From positions 1 through 29,993 of the forward strand of contig CALCEG010000022.1 in NCBI GenBank assembly GCA_937900435.1: a DNA stretch of 29,993 nt, read 5' to 3'. This DNA is from an uncultured Alphaproteobacteria bacterium (GTDB lineage Bacteria; Pseudomonadota; Alphaproteobacteria; Rs-D84). The first letter of the stretch is position 1. The number at the start of each line of letters is the position of its first letter. Both the position numbers and the translations under genes were made by a program. Below the pieces are notes generated by a model. That model did not search any database. It was not told the DNA's origin and saw only the letters and a list, made by a program, of their open reading frames with translations. Of this stretch, positions 1 through 7,521 are shown one piece after another.

Positions 1-2
1 CA

Positions 3-362
3 ACGCGTATGCAGGCAAGAATAGATGGCAGCGCAACAGATGCAGACCTGGCGCGCGCAGAAAAAATTGTGTCCGCATGTGGGGAATGGGAAACGGTTGA
101 TATTACACCAATCAACAAACGTTCAACAGGCGCAGCTATTTCAAGTGGGCTGGGGGTTGGACTGGGGTTGGCTGGGACGATTACCAGTATCCAGGCAAAT
201 AAAGCAACAGAAAATGTCGAACAAAAAAACAAAACGGCAAATATCTTGGCAGGTGGAACAACCGTCGCAAGTGCCACAGCAACTATATTTAACGCGACAC
301 AAATAAGCGCAATCAAACGCGTCGCAACCGTTGCTGATAATTGTATGGAGGCATTGCAATGA
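3..362 (+). CDS. Hypothetical protein, 5' end cut by the window edge
   Basis: The frame is open from the window edge to a TGA at 360-362, so the gene probably starts upstream, although an ATG at position 9 could be its start. The visible 117 residues hold two small-residue-rich segments. One is Gly/Ala rich around residues 42-58 (GLGVGLGLAG) and the other is Ala/Thr rich around residues 80-95; both could be membrane-associated or glycine-zipper helices. A charged stretch rich in Lys, Asn and Gln lies between them. Its stop overlaps the start of the next gene as ATGA, so the two are very likely co-translated. I do not recognise the family. The coding call rests on the overlap and the length of the open frame. 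Confidence 0.6.
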   Translation, partial: TRMQARIDGSATDADLARAEKIVSACGEWETVDITPINKRSTGAAISSGLGVGLGLAGTITSIQANKATENVEQKNKTANILAGGTTVASATATIFNATQISAIKRVATVADNCMEALQ

Positions 363-1192
363 TAAAAAATAACTTTACAAAATTATTAAGCGTTTCAGCT
401 GTGATGGCTTTGTTATTTGCAGCACCATCGGCATATGCAACAGATGACAATCCACCTATTTCGTGGGGTGCTTTTTATGAAGCAATCTATACTTATATAA
501 GCGATGTAGACGGTTATTTATTAGAAAAAATCTTGTTGGAATTCGAATCAAATTTAGCTTCAAGAACCCCAATTAGAGTACAAGAATTTTTTGGAAAATG
601 CTTAAGTATGGCAACGCGCGAAGATTGCGCGAAAATGACCACAGCAATCGTCAACATACATAACAAACGTGTGGAACACGCATCACAAAAATGCGCAGAC
701 CTTGTTATGCAAGTCATAAGCGCAGGTGGAACTAATATGCCAGCAGTGGAATATATTTCCAGAAAGTCTTTTGCGTTCGAAGAATATCAAAACGCGCTTG
801 ACGAATATCAAATGGCAGCGCGAGGACTTATAATATCGTTCGGGCAAAACGCCGGACAAGACGAGAGCCAACCAGAATGTAAAACATTAAAAAAACAGTT
901 GTATAAGGTTCTGGAAGATACACTGGTCGAAAGAAATCTGTTTATTCAAACGTTAGATGGTACGGCAATAAATCTGAACTATGCATACGTTCCAGATTTT
1001 CAAACCAGATTGGACGATGCACGCGATGCAATTGCAGATAAAATCGGTTCTGATTATATTTTGTTGGACGATATTGAATGCGAAGGTTCAGAAACATCAA
1101 CAACAGTACACTGCTCTATAAAACCTGTTTATGGGTCGCGCCCTGTTTCTATACGCGTAACAACAAACTATATGCCAGGCGTAAAGCAATAA
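359..1192 (+). CDS. Exported protein of unknown function, cysteine-containing
   Basis: This is a 277-residue protein starting at ATG 359, chosen because GGAGG at 347-351 lies seven bases upstream and a signal peptide follows directly. An upstream TTG at 341 is in frame but lacks a ribosome site. The N-terminus has a Lys-rich start, a hydrophobic core and a likely cleavage after AYA near residue 27. The mature part is mostly helical-looking and contains six Cys residues, three of them spaced along the first half and two in a short C-terminal motif (IECEG...VHCSI), so disulfides in the periplasm are plausible. It overlaps the upstream gene by four bases and ends at a shared terminator. The family is unknown; a partner of the preceding protein is inferred only from the overlap. 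Confidence 0.7.
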   Translation: MIKNNFTKLLSVSAVMALLFAAPSAYATDDNPPISWGAFYEAIYTYISDVDGYLLEKILLEFESNLASRTPIRVQEFFGKCLSMATREDCAKMTTAIVNIHNKRVEHASQKCADLVMQVISAGGTNMPAVEYISRKSFAFEEYQNALDEYQMAARGLIISFGQNAGQDESQPECKTLKKQLYKVLEDTLVERNLFIQTLDGTAINLNYAYVPDFQTRLDDARDAIADKIGSDYILLDDIECEGSETSTTVHCSIKPVYGSRPVSIRVTTNYMPGVKQ

Positions 1193-1217
1193 AAAGCCCC
1201 CGAATGGGGACTTTTTT
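1191..1217. terminator. Bidirectional terminator between the exported protein and rpsO
   Basis: An A-run, a GC stem (CCCC/GGGG) around a GAAT loop and a T-run form a hairpin of about ten pairs with one C-A mismatch. It overlaps the stop of each convergent gene and has a T-tract on both strands. Confidence 0.75.
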
Positions 1218-1488
1218 ATTTACGCAAGCCTAACTTTTTAATCAATGCTTCGTATTCATCTGAATTACGTTTCTTGATATAGGCTAATAATTTTTTGCGG
1301 CGATTGACCATCAACAACAAACCACGTTTTGAATGGTTGTCTTTGTGATTAGCCTTCATATGTTCTGTCAAATTGCGAATACGTTCTGTCAAAACTGCAA
1401 CCTGAGATTCAACAGAACCACCATTATCTTGTTCAGATACTTTGTATGCCTGAATCAATTCAGACTTTTTTGCCTTTGTTACGGACAT
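1216..1488 (-). CDS. rpsO: Small ribosomal subunit protein uS15
   Basis: This 90-residue protein has the typical uS15 length. It binds 16S rRNA in the central domain and helps assemble the 30S platform. Recognisable segments are the N-terminal KSELIQAYK, the central VAVLTERIRNLTEHMK, the invariant-type NHKDNHSKRGLLLMVNRRKKLL (split here as DNHSKRG then NRRKKLLAY) and the C-terminal LIKKLGLRK. The start at 1488 (MSVTKAKK) is preceded by AAGGA on the minus strand; a longer frame to 1536 adds non-homologous residues. It is the last gene of xseB-mutS-truB-rpsO, 17 bases after truB. truB-rpsO linkage is common in bacteria. Confidence 0.97.
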   Translation of the reverse strand: MSVTKAKKSELIQAYKVSEQDNGGSVESQVAVLTERIRNLTEHMKANHKDNHSKRGLLLMVNRRKKLLAYIKKRNSDEYEALIKKLGLRK

Positions 1489-1505
1489 TATTTTTTCCTT
1501 TATTT

Positions 1506-2378
1506 TTATATTGTTCTTTTTGGACGTAAAACACAATTATGTACCGCGCCAATGCCGATGAATACATCACCACAATAAACACGAACCAAACCGTCTGATA
1601 CGTCTGTTTCAACAAAGCCACCAGATTTATAAAAATTTGCTGCCTTGTCAGACAGATTTAAAACCGGAATGTCCCCCAGTCCTAAATCAATCGGCCCCAG
1701 AAATTCATCTAAAGCGACACCATTATTAAACATATTTTCTAAAAAATCAAGTTTTACCGCATTCGACAGGTCAAAACCGTTTGTTAGCGTGCGCCGTATC
1801 ATATCAACAGTCGCATACGCACCGCACATTTTCGCAATATCACGCGCAATCGAACGAACATAAGTGCCGCGACTGCAACGCGTTCTGAAATGCCAACTGT
1901 CGCCACGAACGCCCAAGAATTCCAATTCGTATATATCAACGGGTCTGGGGGCGATTTCGACACTTTGACCCCTGCGCGCCATTTCATACGCACGCGCACC
2001 ATCAACGTGAACCGCAGAATACATCGGCGGAACCTGCATTATATGCCCGATTAATTTTGGCAAAACTGCCTGAACATCTGATTGACTGGGGATGAAATTA
2101 TCGCGTGCGATTTCTGTGCCGGTAATATCAAGCGTATCTGTTTCATAACCAAATCGACACGAAAACAAGTATTCTTTGATTGATGGGTTTACTTCTTCGA
2201 CAAACGGTATCATCTTGGTCGCATTACCAATCGCAATCGGCAAGACACCAGTCGCCATCGGGTCAAGCGTGCCAATATGACCAAACTTTTTAGTCCCAAA
2301 CATTCGCGCAATGCGACCACCAGCCGTTCGCGAAAACAGCCCAGAATCTTTGTCTAAAATTACCCAACCCGATTTCAT
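1506..2378 (-). CDS. truB: tRNA pseudouridine(55) synthase
   Basis: TruB converts U55 in the T loop of tRNAs to pseudouridine. The 290-residue product carries the family motif GTLDPMATGVLPI near residues 37-49, with the catalytic Asp, followed by the KYxF-like IKEYLFSCRFG, and later the RCSRGTYVRSIARDI motif. I chose ATG 2378, four bases after the mutS stop and preceded by GGATAAAG. A TTG at 2390 would overlap mutS and adds only four residues. The C-terminal part after about residue 240 is a short PUA-like segment. In this window the enzyme's target loop in tRNA-Val is TTTGAGT, still with U55. The gene lies between mutS and rpsO in one operon. Confidence 0.95.
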   Translation of the reverse strand: MKSGWVILDKDSGLFSRTAGGRIARMFGTKKFGHIGTLDPMATGVLPIAIGNATKMIPFVEEVNPSIKEYLFSCRFGYETDTLDITGTEIARDNFIPSQSDVQAVLPKLIGHIMQVPPMYSAVHVDGARAYEMARRGQSVEIAPRPVDIYELEFLGVRGDSWHFRTRCSRGTYVRSIARDIAKMCGAYATVDMIRRTLTNGFDLSNAVKLDFLENMFNNGVALDEFLGPIDLGLGDIPVLNLSDKAANFYKSGGFVETDVSDGLVRVYCGDVFIGIGAVHNCVLRPKRTI

Positions 2379-2382
2379 AGCT

Positions 2383-4908
2383 TTATCCAAATAAATTTAA
2401 TTGTGGCGATACATTATCGCGTACCGAATTTTTATTTTTCTGGGAAACCGTTGGCTTTGGCGCACAATCTGGCGCAGGCGTTGGCAAACTGTGTGATTCC
2501 AGCGCACTTAATACACACTCTGCCCGCGCAACAACTGATTGAGGCATACCTGCCATCTTGGCAACGTGAATACCGTATGAACGACTGGCAACGCCAGATA
2601 TTATTTTGTGCATAAAGATTATCTGTTCGTTATGCTCACGAACGTCAATCGTTAAACAATGGGCGTGATTTAATTCGCCAGACATAACCAACGATGTCAA
2701 TTCGTGATAATGGGTCGCAAATAATGTGCGTGGCTGTAATTCATTCAGGTACTCCAATACCGCCTGTGCAATCGCCATTCCATCATAAGTGGCGGTACCA
2801 CGTCCAATCTCGTCAAAAATGATAAAGGAACGGTTTGTTGCGCGATTTAATATGTTTGCCGTTTCTGTCATTTCAACCATAAATGTTGACTGACCTGCTG
2901 CCAAATTATCAGACGCACCAACACGACTAAATAACTGGTCGCAAATACCAATGCGCGCGGACGTGGCAGGCACAAAAGAACCAAGATGCGCCAAAACAAT
3001 AATTATGGCGTTTTGACGCAAATATGTAGATTTACCAGCCATATTCGGCCCAGTCAATAACGCAATCGCAGATTCGTTTAAGTTGCAGTCGTTCTTGATA
3101 AAACTGTCGCCACGCGTGCGCAAAACGTGTTCTATTACTGGATGACGACCGCCGACAATATCAAATGCACAATCGTCTGTTATTGTGGGACAAACCCACG
3201 AATAACGGTCTGATACAGTTGCCAATGTTGTCCAAACGTCTGCATCCGCTAATAAATCAGCCACAGACAACAAATCATCCGAGATTGTTCGAATCTCTTC
3301 GATAAAGTTTGATATTATTTGTGCCTCTATGGCGGCGGCTTTTTCAGCAGCACTGCGAACATCGTTGTCTAAATCAATCAAACGCGATGTCGTGAAACGC
3401 ATATTCCCAGCCATTGTTTGGCGATGAATAAAACCAGAATCAGGTCGCATCATTGTTTCGGCGCGCGCAGATGGTACTTCGATAAAATACCCCAGGATGT
3501 TGTTGTACTTTATCTTTAGAGTATTAATCCCTGTTTGCGCGATATATTCTGCCTGAAGCGCGGCAATCGTTTCGCGACCACCAGACGATAAAGCACGCAT
3601 ATTATCCAACGCAACATCAAAACCATCACGTATCACATTACCATCACGAAAGAATGTCGGTAATTCGTCCGATAATGCCTTGCGCAATTTTATGCCAAAA
3701 CTGTCGTGTGTTTGAATCGAATCAAAACGTGCAGAAAAATCAGAATCAAGGCGCGATGCCAACAACTGGGCGCGTGGCAGTGCAGATATAAAATCAGAAA
3801 CATTGCGCATATCACGCGGTGCGCCACGTCCAGATAACAAGCGCGACAAAGAACGCCCCACATCAGGTATTGATGATAGAACATCACGAACCAAGGCCAT
3901 AACATCTGGGTTTAACAAGAAATGCGAAATGTGTCGCTGACGCGAAATAATTTCTGATAAATCAGCAGATAAATTGCGTAAATATGAACGCAACTTGCGC
4001 GCGCCAGCAGATGTTATCGTTTCGTCCAAGACGTCAATCAAACACGCACCACCATCGTTTATCGGACTGTCTATTTCAAGACTTTTCCACGTTGCAGAAT
4101 CTATTAATAACTGACGGCCTGACTTGAATGTATATGGGGCGCGAAAGGTTATCGCACTGCCCCTCTGAGTGTTAAACAGATAACCAGCCAACAAACATAT
4201 CGCGCTGTCGGTATTCCGCGCGACAGCATTACCATCAACCGCACCACCAAAAACACGCGATACAACCATATCAATATCAGCACGATGATACAACTTTTCG
4301 TAGACGGGGGTTGTCTTGAATAATTCACGCAACTTTATAACTGTTTTTTCTTCGGCACAACCAAATGGAAATATGATTTCCGCAGGATTAAGACGCGTCA
4401 TATCGTCAAGTGCGTCCTTGGTTTGACCAACAAAAAATTCCCCTGTTGATATATCGCAACCCGCGATATCAAAACAACCACCACCCAATGGGGTTATTGC
4501 AACCAAAAAATTTGACTGCTTTGGCGTCAGTAAATTATCGTCCGTTAATGTCCCGGGGGTTAAGACGCGCACAACCTGACGGTCGATGTATTTATGTCCA
4601 CGTTCTTTGGCCTGGGCCGGGGTTTCCATTTGTTCAACCAATGCAACCTTGTGACCTGCACGAACAAGACGACCAAAATAATTATCGGATGCGTGCCATG
4701 GGATACCGCACATCGGAATACTGACCCCTGCGCCATCTGTGCCACGCGCAGTCAACACCAATCCCAATACAGAACTGATAATTTTTGCATCTTCGAAAAA
4801 CGATTCGTAAAAATCCCCCAGACGAAACATCAACAGCGCATCTGGGTTTTCTGATTTCATATCAACATACTGTTGCATAACAGGCGTTAATTTACTTTTT
4901 TCTGCCAC
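2383..4908 (-). CDS. mutS: DNA mismatch repair protein MutS
   Basis: MutS recognises mismatches and small loops in DNA and starts methyl-independent or methyl-directed repair with MutL. The 841-residue length is normal for MutS1. Visible landmarks are the mismatch-binding FYE motif within GDFYESFFEDA near residues 31-41, the connector and lever regions, the Walker A GPNMAGKSTYLRQ near residue 620, the Walker B DEIGRGTATYDG near residue 697, and the ATHYHEL switch. The C-terminus ends in QLNLFG, a common MutS tail. The start is GTG at 4908, preceded by GGGAT. It lies 29 bases downstream of xseB and four bases before truB, so all are probably one transcript. Confidence 0.98.
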   Translation of the reverse strand: MAEKSKLTPVMQQYVDMKSENPDALLMFRLGDFYESFFEDAKIISSVLGLVLTARGTDGAGVSIPMCGIPWHASDNYFGRLVRAGHKVALVEQMETPAQAKERGHKYIDRQVVRVLTPGTLTDDNLLTPKQSNFLVAITPLGGGCFDIAGCDISTGEFFVGQTKDALDDMTRLNPAEIIFPFGCAEEKTVIKLRELFKTTPVYEKLYHRADIDMVVSRVFGGAVDGNAVARNTDSAICLLAGYLFNTQRGSAITFRAPYTFKSGRQLLIDSATWKSLEIDSPINDGGACLIDVLDETITSAGARKLRSYLRNLSADLSEIISRQRHISHFLLNPDVMALVRDVLSSIPDVGRSLSRLLSGRGAPRDMRNVSDFISALPRAQLLASRLDSDFSARFDSIQTHDSFGIKLRKALSDELPTFFRDGNVIRDGFDVALDNMRALSSGGRETIAALQAEYIAQTGINTLKIKYNNILGYFIEVPSARAETMMRPDSGFIHRQTMAGNMRFTTSRLIDLDNDVRSAAEKAAAIEAQIISNFIEEIRTISDDLLSVADLLADADVWTTLATVSDRYSWVCPTITDDCAFDIVGGRHPVIEHVLRTRGDSFIKNDCNLNESAIALLTGPNMAGKSTYLRQNAIIIVLAHLGSFVPATSARIGICDQLFSRVGASDNLAAGQSTFMVEMTETANILNRATNRSFIIFDEIGRGTATYDGMAIAQAVLEYLNELQPRTLFATHYHELTSLVMSGELNHAHCLTIDVREHNEQIIFMHKIISGVASRSYGIHVAKMAGMPQSVVARAECVLSALESHSLPTPAPDCAPKPTVSQKNKNSVRDNVSPQLNLFG

Positions 4909-4937
4909 GATTAAATCCCATTGATTGTAAATAATAA

Positions 4938-5132
4938 TTAAGCATTAATTTTTAATGTTTCTATTTTTAATTCGGCTTCTTTTAACAACTGTTCACAGTA
5001 TGCTTTTAATTTGACACCTTGTTCGTATGCAGCGACAGAATCAGCCAATGGCAATTCGCCTGATTCCATCTTTTTTACCAATTCAACTAATTGCTTGTAT
5101 GCTTCTTCGAATGTTAATTTATTTTCTTCCAT
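4938..5132 (-). CDS. xseB: Exodeoxyribonuclease VII small subunit
   Basis: XseB is the small helical subunit of exonuclease VII, which degrades single-stranded DNA together with XseA. The 64-residue protein contains the typical LTFEEAYKQLVELVKKMESGELPLADSVAAYEQGVKL pattern, most clear in FEEAYKQL, ESGELPL and AYEQGV. ATG 5132 is preceded by AAAAGGAAT on the minus strand; a longer frame to 5186 runs through the promoter and is rejected. xseA is not in the window. This is the first gene of xseB-mutS-truB-rpsO, which groups two DNA-repair genes with two translation genes. Confidence 0.95.
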   Translation of the reverse strand: MEENKLTFEEAYKQLVELVKKMESGELPLADSVAAYEQGVKLKAYCEQLLKEAELKIETLKINA

Positions 5133-5157
5133 TTTTATTCCTTTTGTGCACAGAATG

Positions 5158-5186
5158 ACAATACAAAAAGAATAGCGAACTTGCAA
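5158..5186 (-). promoter_or_regulatory. Promoter of the xseB-mutS-truB-rpsO operon
   Basis: On the minus strand, TTGCAA (5181-5186) and TATTGT (5158-5163) are separated by 17 bases, just after the upstream terminator and about 25 bases before ATG 5132. Confidence 0.5.
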
Positions 5187-5187
5187 T

Positions 5188-5216
5188 AAAAAATCGCCCG
5201 AATGGGCGACTTTTTT
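5188..5216 (-). terminator. Terminator of the OmpA-type lipoprotein gene
   Basis: A six-pair stem TCGCCC/GGGCGA with a four-base loop is followed on the minus strand by a run of T. It sits directly after the lipoprotein stop and before the xseB promoter. Confidence 0.8.
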
Positions 5217-5217
5217 C

Positions 5218-5856
5218 TTATTTATTTGGAATAATTTTTATTTCAACACGACGATTTTGTTCGCGACCAGCTGCTGTGTCGTTTGACGCAATCGGATTCG
5301 AAGACCCCAAACCAATTACTTCGAAACGAGAAGCCTTGACACCCTGCCCTTCTAAATAAGCTGCAACAGATTGCGCGCGTGAACGCGACAGGTTTAGATT
5401 ATAGTCTGCAGAACCTGTGCTGTCAGTATGACCAGATACCATAACAGTTGTGTTATCATATTTATTTAATACCTTGGCCACCGAATTTAAGACAGGATAG
5501 AAAGACGAATTTATATCAGCAGAATCTGTCTTGAATGTAATATTGCCAGGCATAACTAAACGAATATTATCATCAGATTCAATAACTTGGACCCCTGTTG
5601 ACGCCAATTCTGCGCGCAGTTCTGCAGCCTGAACATCCAAGTAATAACCAACACCACCGCCAACAGCCGCGCCAGCCAAGCCACCAATCAATGCTGCTTC
5701 GCTGCTTTTAGTACTGCCCAATAATGCGCCAGCAGTTGCACCAATCGCAGACCCCCATGTCAATTTAGATGTCTGGGTCTGGCCAGTATATGGATTTACA
5801 GCTGTACAACCAGAAACCAATGCAGTTAAAACTAATACAGATACGATTTTTTTCAT
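5218..5856 (-). CDS. OmpA-family outer-membrane lipoprotein (Pal/YiaD type)
   Basis: This 212-residue lipoprotein has a lipobox LVSGC with Cys17. ATG 5856 is preceded by AGGAG; the longer frame upstream is not used. Residues about 40-75 form a glycine-zipper region (GSAIGATAGALLG, then GGLAGAAVGGGVGYYLD), which can insert in or associate with the membrane. The C-terminal 115 residues are an OmpA/MotB-like peptidoglycan-binding domain, shown by VSGHTDSTGSADYN, LSRSRAQSVAAYL and REQNRRVEI. It probably tethers the outer membrane to peptidoglycan. The architecture matches YiaD-like proteins rather than Pal itself, since no tol genes are nearby. It is a single-gene unit with its own promoter and terminator. 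Confidence 0.9.
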   Translation of the reverse strand: MKKIVSVLVLTALVSGCTAVNPYTGQTQTSKLTWGSAIGATAGALLGSTKSSEAALIGGLAGAAVGGGVGYYLDVQAAELRAELASTGVQVIESDDNIRLVMPGNITFKTDSADINSSFYPVLNSVAKVLNKYDNTTVMVSGHTDSTGSADYNLNLSRSRAQSVAAYLEGQGVKASRFEVIGLGSSNPIASNDTAAGREQNRRVEIKIIPNK

Positions 5857-5887
5857 ACGTTTTCTCCTTTTTATTGTTGCACCCAAT

Positions 5888-5916
5888 ATTGTAAACTAAA
5901 ATTTTCAAAAACGCAA
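5888..5916 (-). promoter_or_regulatory. Promoter of the OmpA-type lipoprotein gene
   Basis: TTGCGT (plus 5911-5916) and TACAAT (plus 5888-5893) are spaced by 17 bases on the minus strand, about 30 bases before ATG 5856. Confidence 0.45.
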
Positions 5917-5924
5917 AAAAATAC

Positions 5925-5953
5925 TAGACAAACAAAAAAATATATTATATTAT
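5925..5953 (+). promoter_or_regulatory. Promoter of tRNA-Val
   Basis: TAGACA (5925-5930) and TATTAT (5948-5953) are spaced by 17 bases. The expected start of transcription is about ten bases before the tRNA. It lies back to back with the lipoprotein promoter. Confidence 0.5.
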
Positions 5954-5968
5954 GCGTTTCGCGTTATC

Positions 5969-6045
5969 GGGTGTTTAGCTCAGTTGATTAGAGCATCTCG
6001 TTTACACCGAGAGGGTCGGGGGTTTGAGTCCCTCAACACCCACCA
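5969..6045 (+). tRNA. tRNA-Val (anticodon TAC), CCA encoded
   Basis: A complete cloverleaf is visible. It has a perfect acceptor stem GGGTGTT/AACACCC (5969-5975 and 6035-6041), D stem GCTC/GAGC, anticodon stem TCTCG/CGAGA with loop TTTACAC and anticodon TAC at 6003-6005, a five-base variable region and T stem GGGGG/CCCTC. The discriminator A is at 6042 and CCA at 6043-6045. The D loop reads AGTTGATTA, so position 19 is A (5987) where G is nearly invariant. The T loop reads TTTGAGT, so position 56 is T (6025) where C is nearly invariant. The two changes are complementary and would replace the G19-C56 elbow pair with A19-U56. All other conserved positions look functional. Confidence 0.95.
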
Positions 6046-6084
6046 GAATAAAAAGAAGTGCCGTTTGGCACTTCTTTTTATTCT
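6045..6084. terminator. Bidirectional terminator shared by tRNA-Val and the bamB-like gene
   Basis: A perfect 18-pair inverted repeat (6045-6062 and 6067-6084) with loop GTTT starts at the last base of the tRNA CCA and overlaps the last codons of the convergent gene. Both strands end in a T-rich run. Confidence 0.85.
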
Positions 6085-6806
6085 ATCTTTTTTCCATCTG
6101 CAACATTTATGCGTTCTTTGCCAACCGTTATTACACCGTCTGAATAGACTGGGGCAGACTGGTCGGATACCGGTGTACGCCAGAAAACATCGCCGTTCTT
6201 AATCGAAATTGCATTTAAGTTGCCGTCCATCGACACAACAAACGCATAATTGCCAGCCAATACAAACGGCACACCAACAGAAATGTCAACACACCAACGC
6301 TTTTCCCCACCAGTCGCATTTATACGACAAAACGCATCACCCAAACCGCCAACATAAATCGAATCGCCATACGGTATAATCGGCGCAACAACATCAAGCA
6401 TCGATGCACCACCTGTTAAATTACTGAATCTGTAAACATCCGAAATCCACGATATTGCACGCGTCTTTGGATTTAATTTAACAACTTCGCCGGTCGACAG
6501 GCCAGCATACAAATATTTGCCACTGCACACAGGGCTGCGCGTACCAGACACAGTGTTGTTTGTCGCAAAACCAGAAAAAACCTTGCGGTCGCCATCCCAA
6601 ATTACATTCTTGGAATCCTGGGTATATTTGCACGATGTGTTATCGTATACATACGCGCCAGACGGGGTGTCTGGTATTGTTTTATTTAAAACCTTTATCT
6701 GCGAACCTTCGAATATAGGCGTGCGAACCCCTGACAAAATTGGGTCGTGCTTATCACACGCAGACAACAGAATTAATGATAATAAGACTAAACCAACCTT
6801 GCGCAT
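6078..6806 (-). CDS. BamB-like lipoprotein with PQQ-type beta-propeller repeats, short form
   Basis: This 242-residue lipoprotein has the signal MRKVGLVLLSLILLSAC with a lipobox Cys. ATG 6806 fits a GGTGAT ribosome site and the lipobox; the frame extends further upstream without meaning. The mature part shows repeated propeller-like strands of the PQQ/BamB kind, such as KYLYAGLSTGEVVKLNPKTRAISW, DSIYVGGLGDAFCRINATGGEKRW and NYAFVVSMDGNLNAISIKNGDVFWR (each seen as a GxxxxLNxxxGxxxW repeat). BamB scaffolds BamA in the outer-membrane assembly complex. BamB is usually near 380 residues with eight blades; this is clearly shorter. It follows a YfgM-like gene by ten bases, the usual yfgM-bamB order, which supports the assignment. 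Alternative: another PQQ-repeat lipoprotein. Confidence 0.75.
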   Translation of the reverse strand: MRKVGLVLLSLILLSACDKHDPILSGVRTPIFEGSQIKVLNKTIPDTPSGAYVYDNTSCKYTQDSKNVIWDGDRKVFSGFATNNTVSGTRSPVCSGKYLYAGLSTGEVVKLNPKTRAISWISDVYRFSNLTGGASMLDVVAPIIPYGDSIYVGGLGDAFCRINATGGEKRWCVDISVGVPFVLAGNYAFVVSMDGNLNAISIKNGDVFWRTPVSDQSAPVYSDGVITVGKERINVADGKKIE

Positions 6807-6816
6807 AATATCACCA

Positions 6817-7467
6817 TTAACGTAATGTTTGGGCAACCCCAGAAATTGACGCAGGCACATTCGAATCGTTAATTATCTTGTCCAGCCATTTGTTCGCATT
6901 TTCGCGGTCGTCAACAGACAAATACTTTTGCGCAACCATTAACATCGCGTTGTAATAATACGGTGAATCTGACACCAACAGGTCTGATAAGTATTCCGCA
7001 ACCTGGGGGGCGGTCATCGTGTCGCCACGCAGACTGACAATATGCAGACGTGCCAAATCACGATAATCACGCGTATCGCCTTGCGTTGCCAATTTATCAA
7101 GCTTTGCAACATCTTGGTCCACCAAATATGACTGAAACAACGCTAAATCAGACATTGCACCAGACGAACCGTCTGACAAGCCTGCCAACGCATTTGCGTC
7201 TAGGTTTGATAATGCCGTTTCGTACGCGACCGCAGTTGCAACCTGACGCGATTGATGTGCGCGTGATACAATCTGAATACCAGACGCAACCAGTAAAATA
7301 AATATCACTGCATAAATAATATGACGCGAATATTTTTTGATAAAGCGCATTGTCTTTTCGTTATTAACATCTTCCCATACTTCGCGATACAGTGCATCTT
7401 CCATATGTTCTGCATAAGTTTTTTTTGGTGCCTTGACGTTTTTATTCCTTTCTAAGATAGTTGCCAT
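6817..7467 (-). CDS. YfgM-like membrane-anchored TPR protein
   Basis: This 216-residue protein has an N-terminal cytoplasmic segment containing REVWEDVNNEKTMRFIKKY, a single membrane helix at about residues 49-66 (IIYAVIFILLVASGIQIV) and a periplasmic helical domain with TPR-like repeats. This is the layout of YfgM/TPR_21 proteins, which associate with SecYEG and periplasmic chaperones. ATG 7467 is preceded by AGGAG. It lies just upstream of the BamB-like gene in the same direction, matching the common yfgM-bamB pair. In many genomes der follows; here der is 5 kb away on the other strand. It is divergent from rpoH with only 54 bases between starts. Confidence 0.8.
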   Translation of the reverse strand: MATILERNKNVKAPKKTYAEHMEDALYREVWEDVNNEKTMRFIKKYSRHIIYAVIFILLVASGIQIVSRAHQSRQVATAVAYETALSNLDANALAGLSDGSSGAMSDLALFQSYLVDQDVAKLDKLATQGDTRDYRDLARLHIVSLRGDTMTAPQVAEYLSDLLVSDSPYYYNAMLMVAQKYLSVDDRENANKWLDKIINDSNVPASISGVAQTLR

Positions 7468-7485
7468 AATAAATTCTCCTGTGGC

Positions 7486-7512
7486 TTGATAATTATTAAA
7501 TTATGTTATACT
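7486..7512 (+). promoter_or_regulatory. Possible rpoH promoter giving a very short leader
   Basis: TTGATA (7486-7491) and TATACT (7507-7512) are spaced by 15 bases, shorter than ideal. A start near 7519 would leave only a few bases before ATG 7522. Confidence 0.35.
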
Positions 7513-7521
7513 ATAAAAGTT

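Noticed and set aside
1489..1536. Longer rpsO frame
   Set aside because: The extra residues are not part of uS15; the ribosome site fits ATG 1488.
2378..2390. TTG at 2390 as the truB start
   Set aside because: It would overlap mutS and adds four residues not seen in the family; ATG 2378 has a fitting ribosome site.
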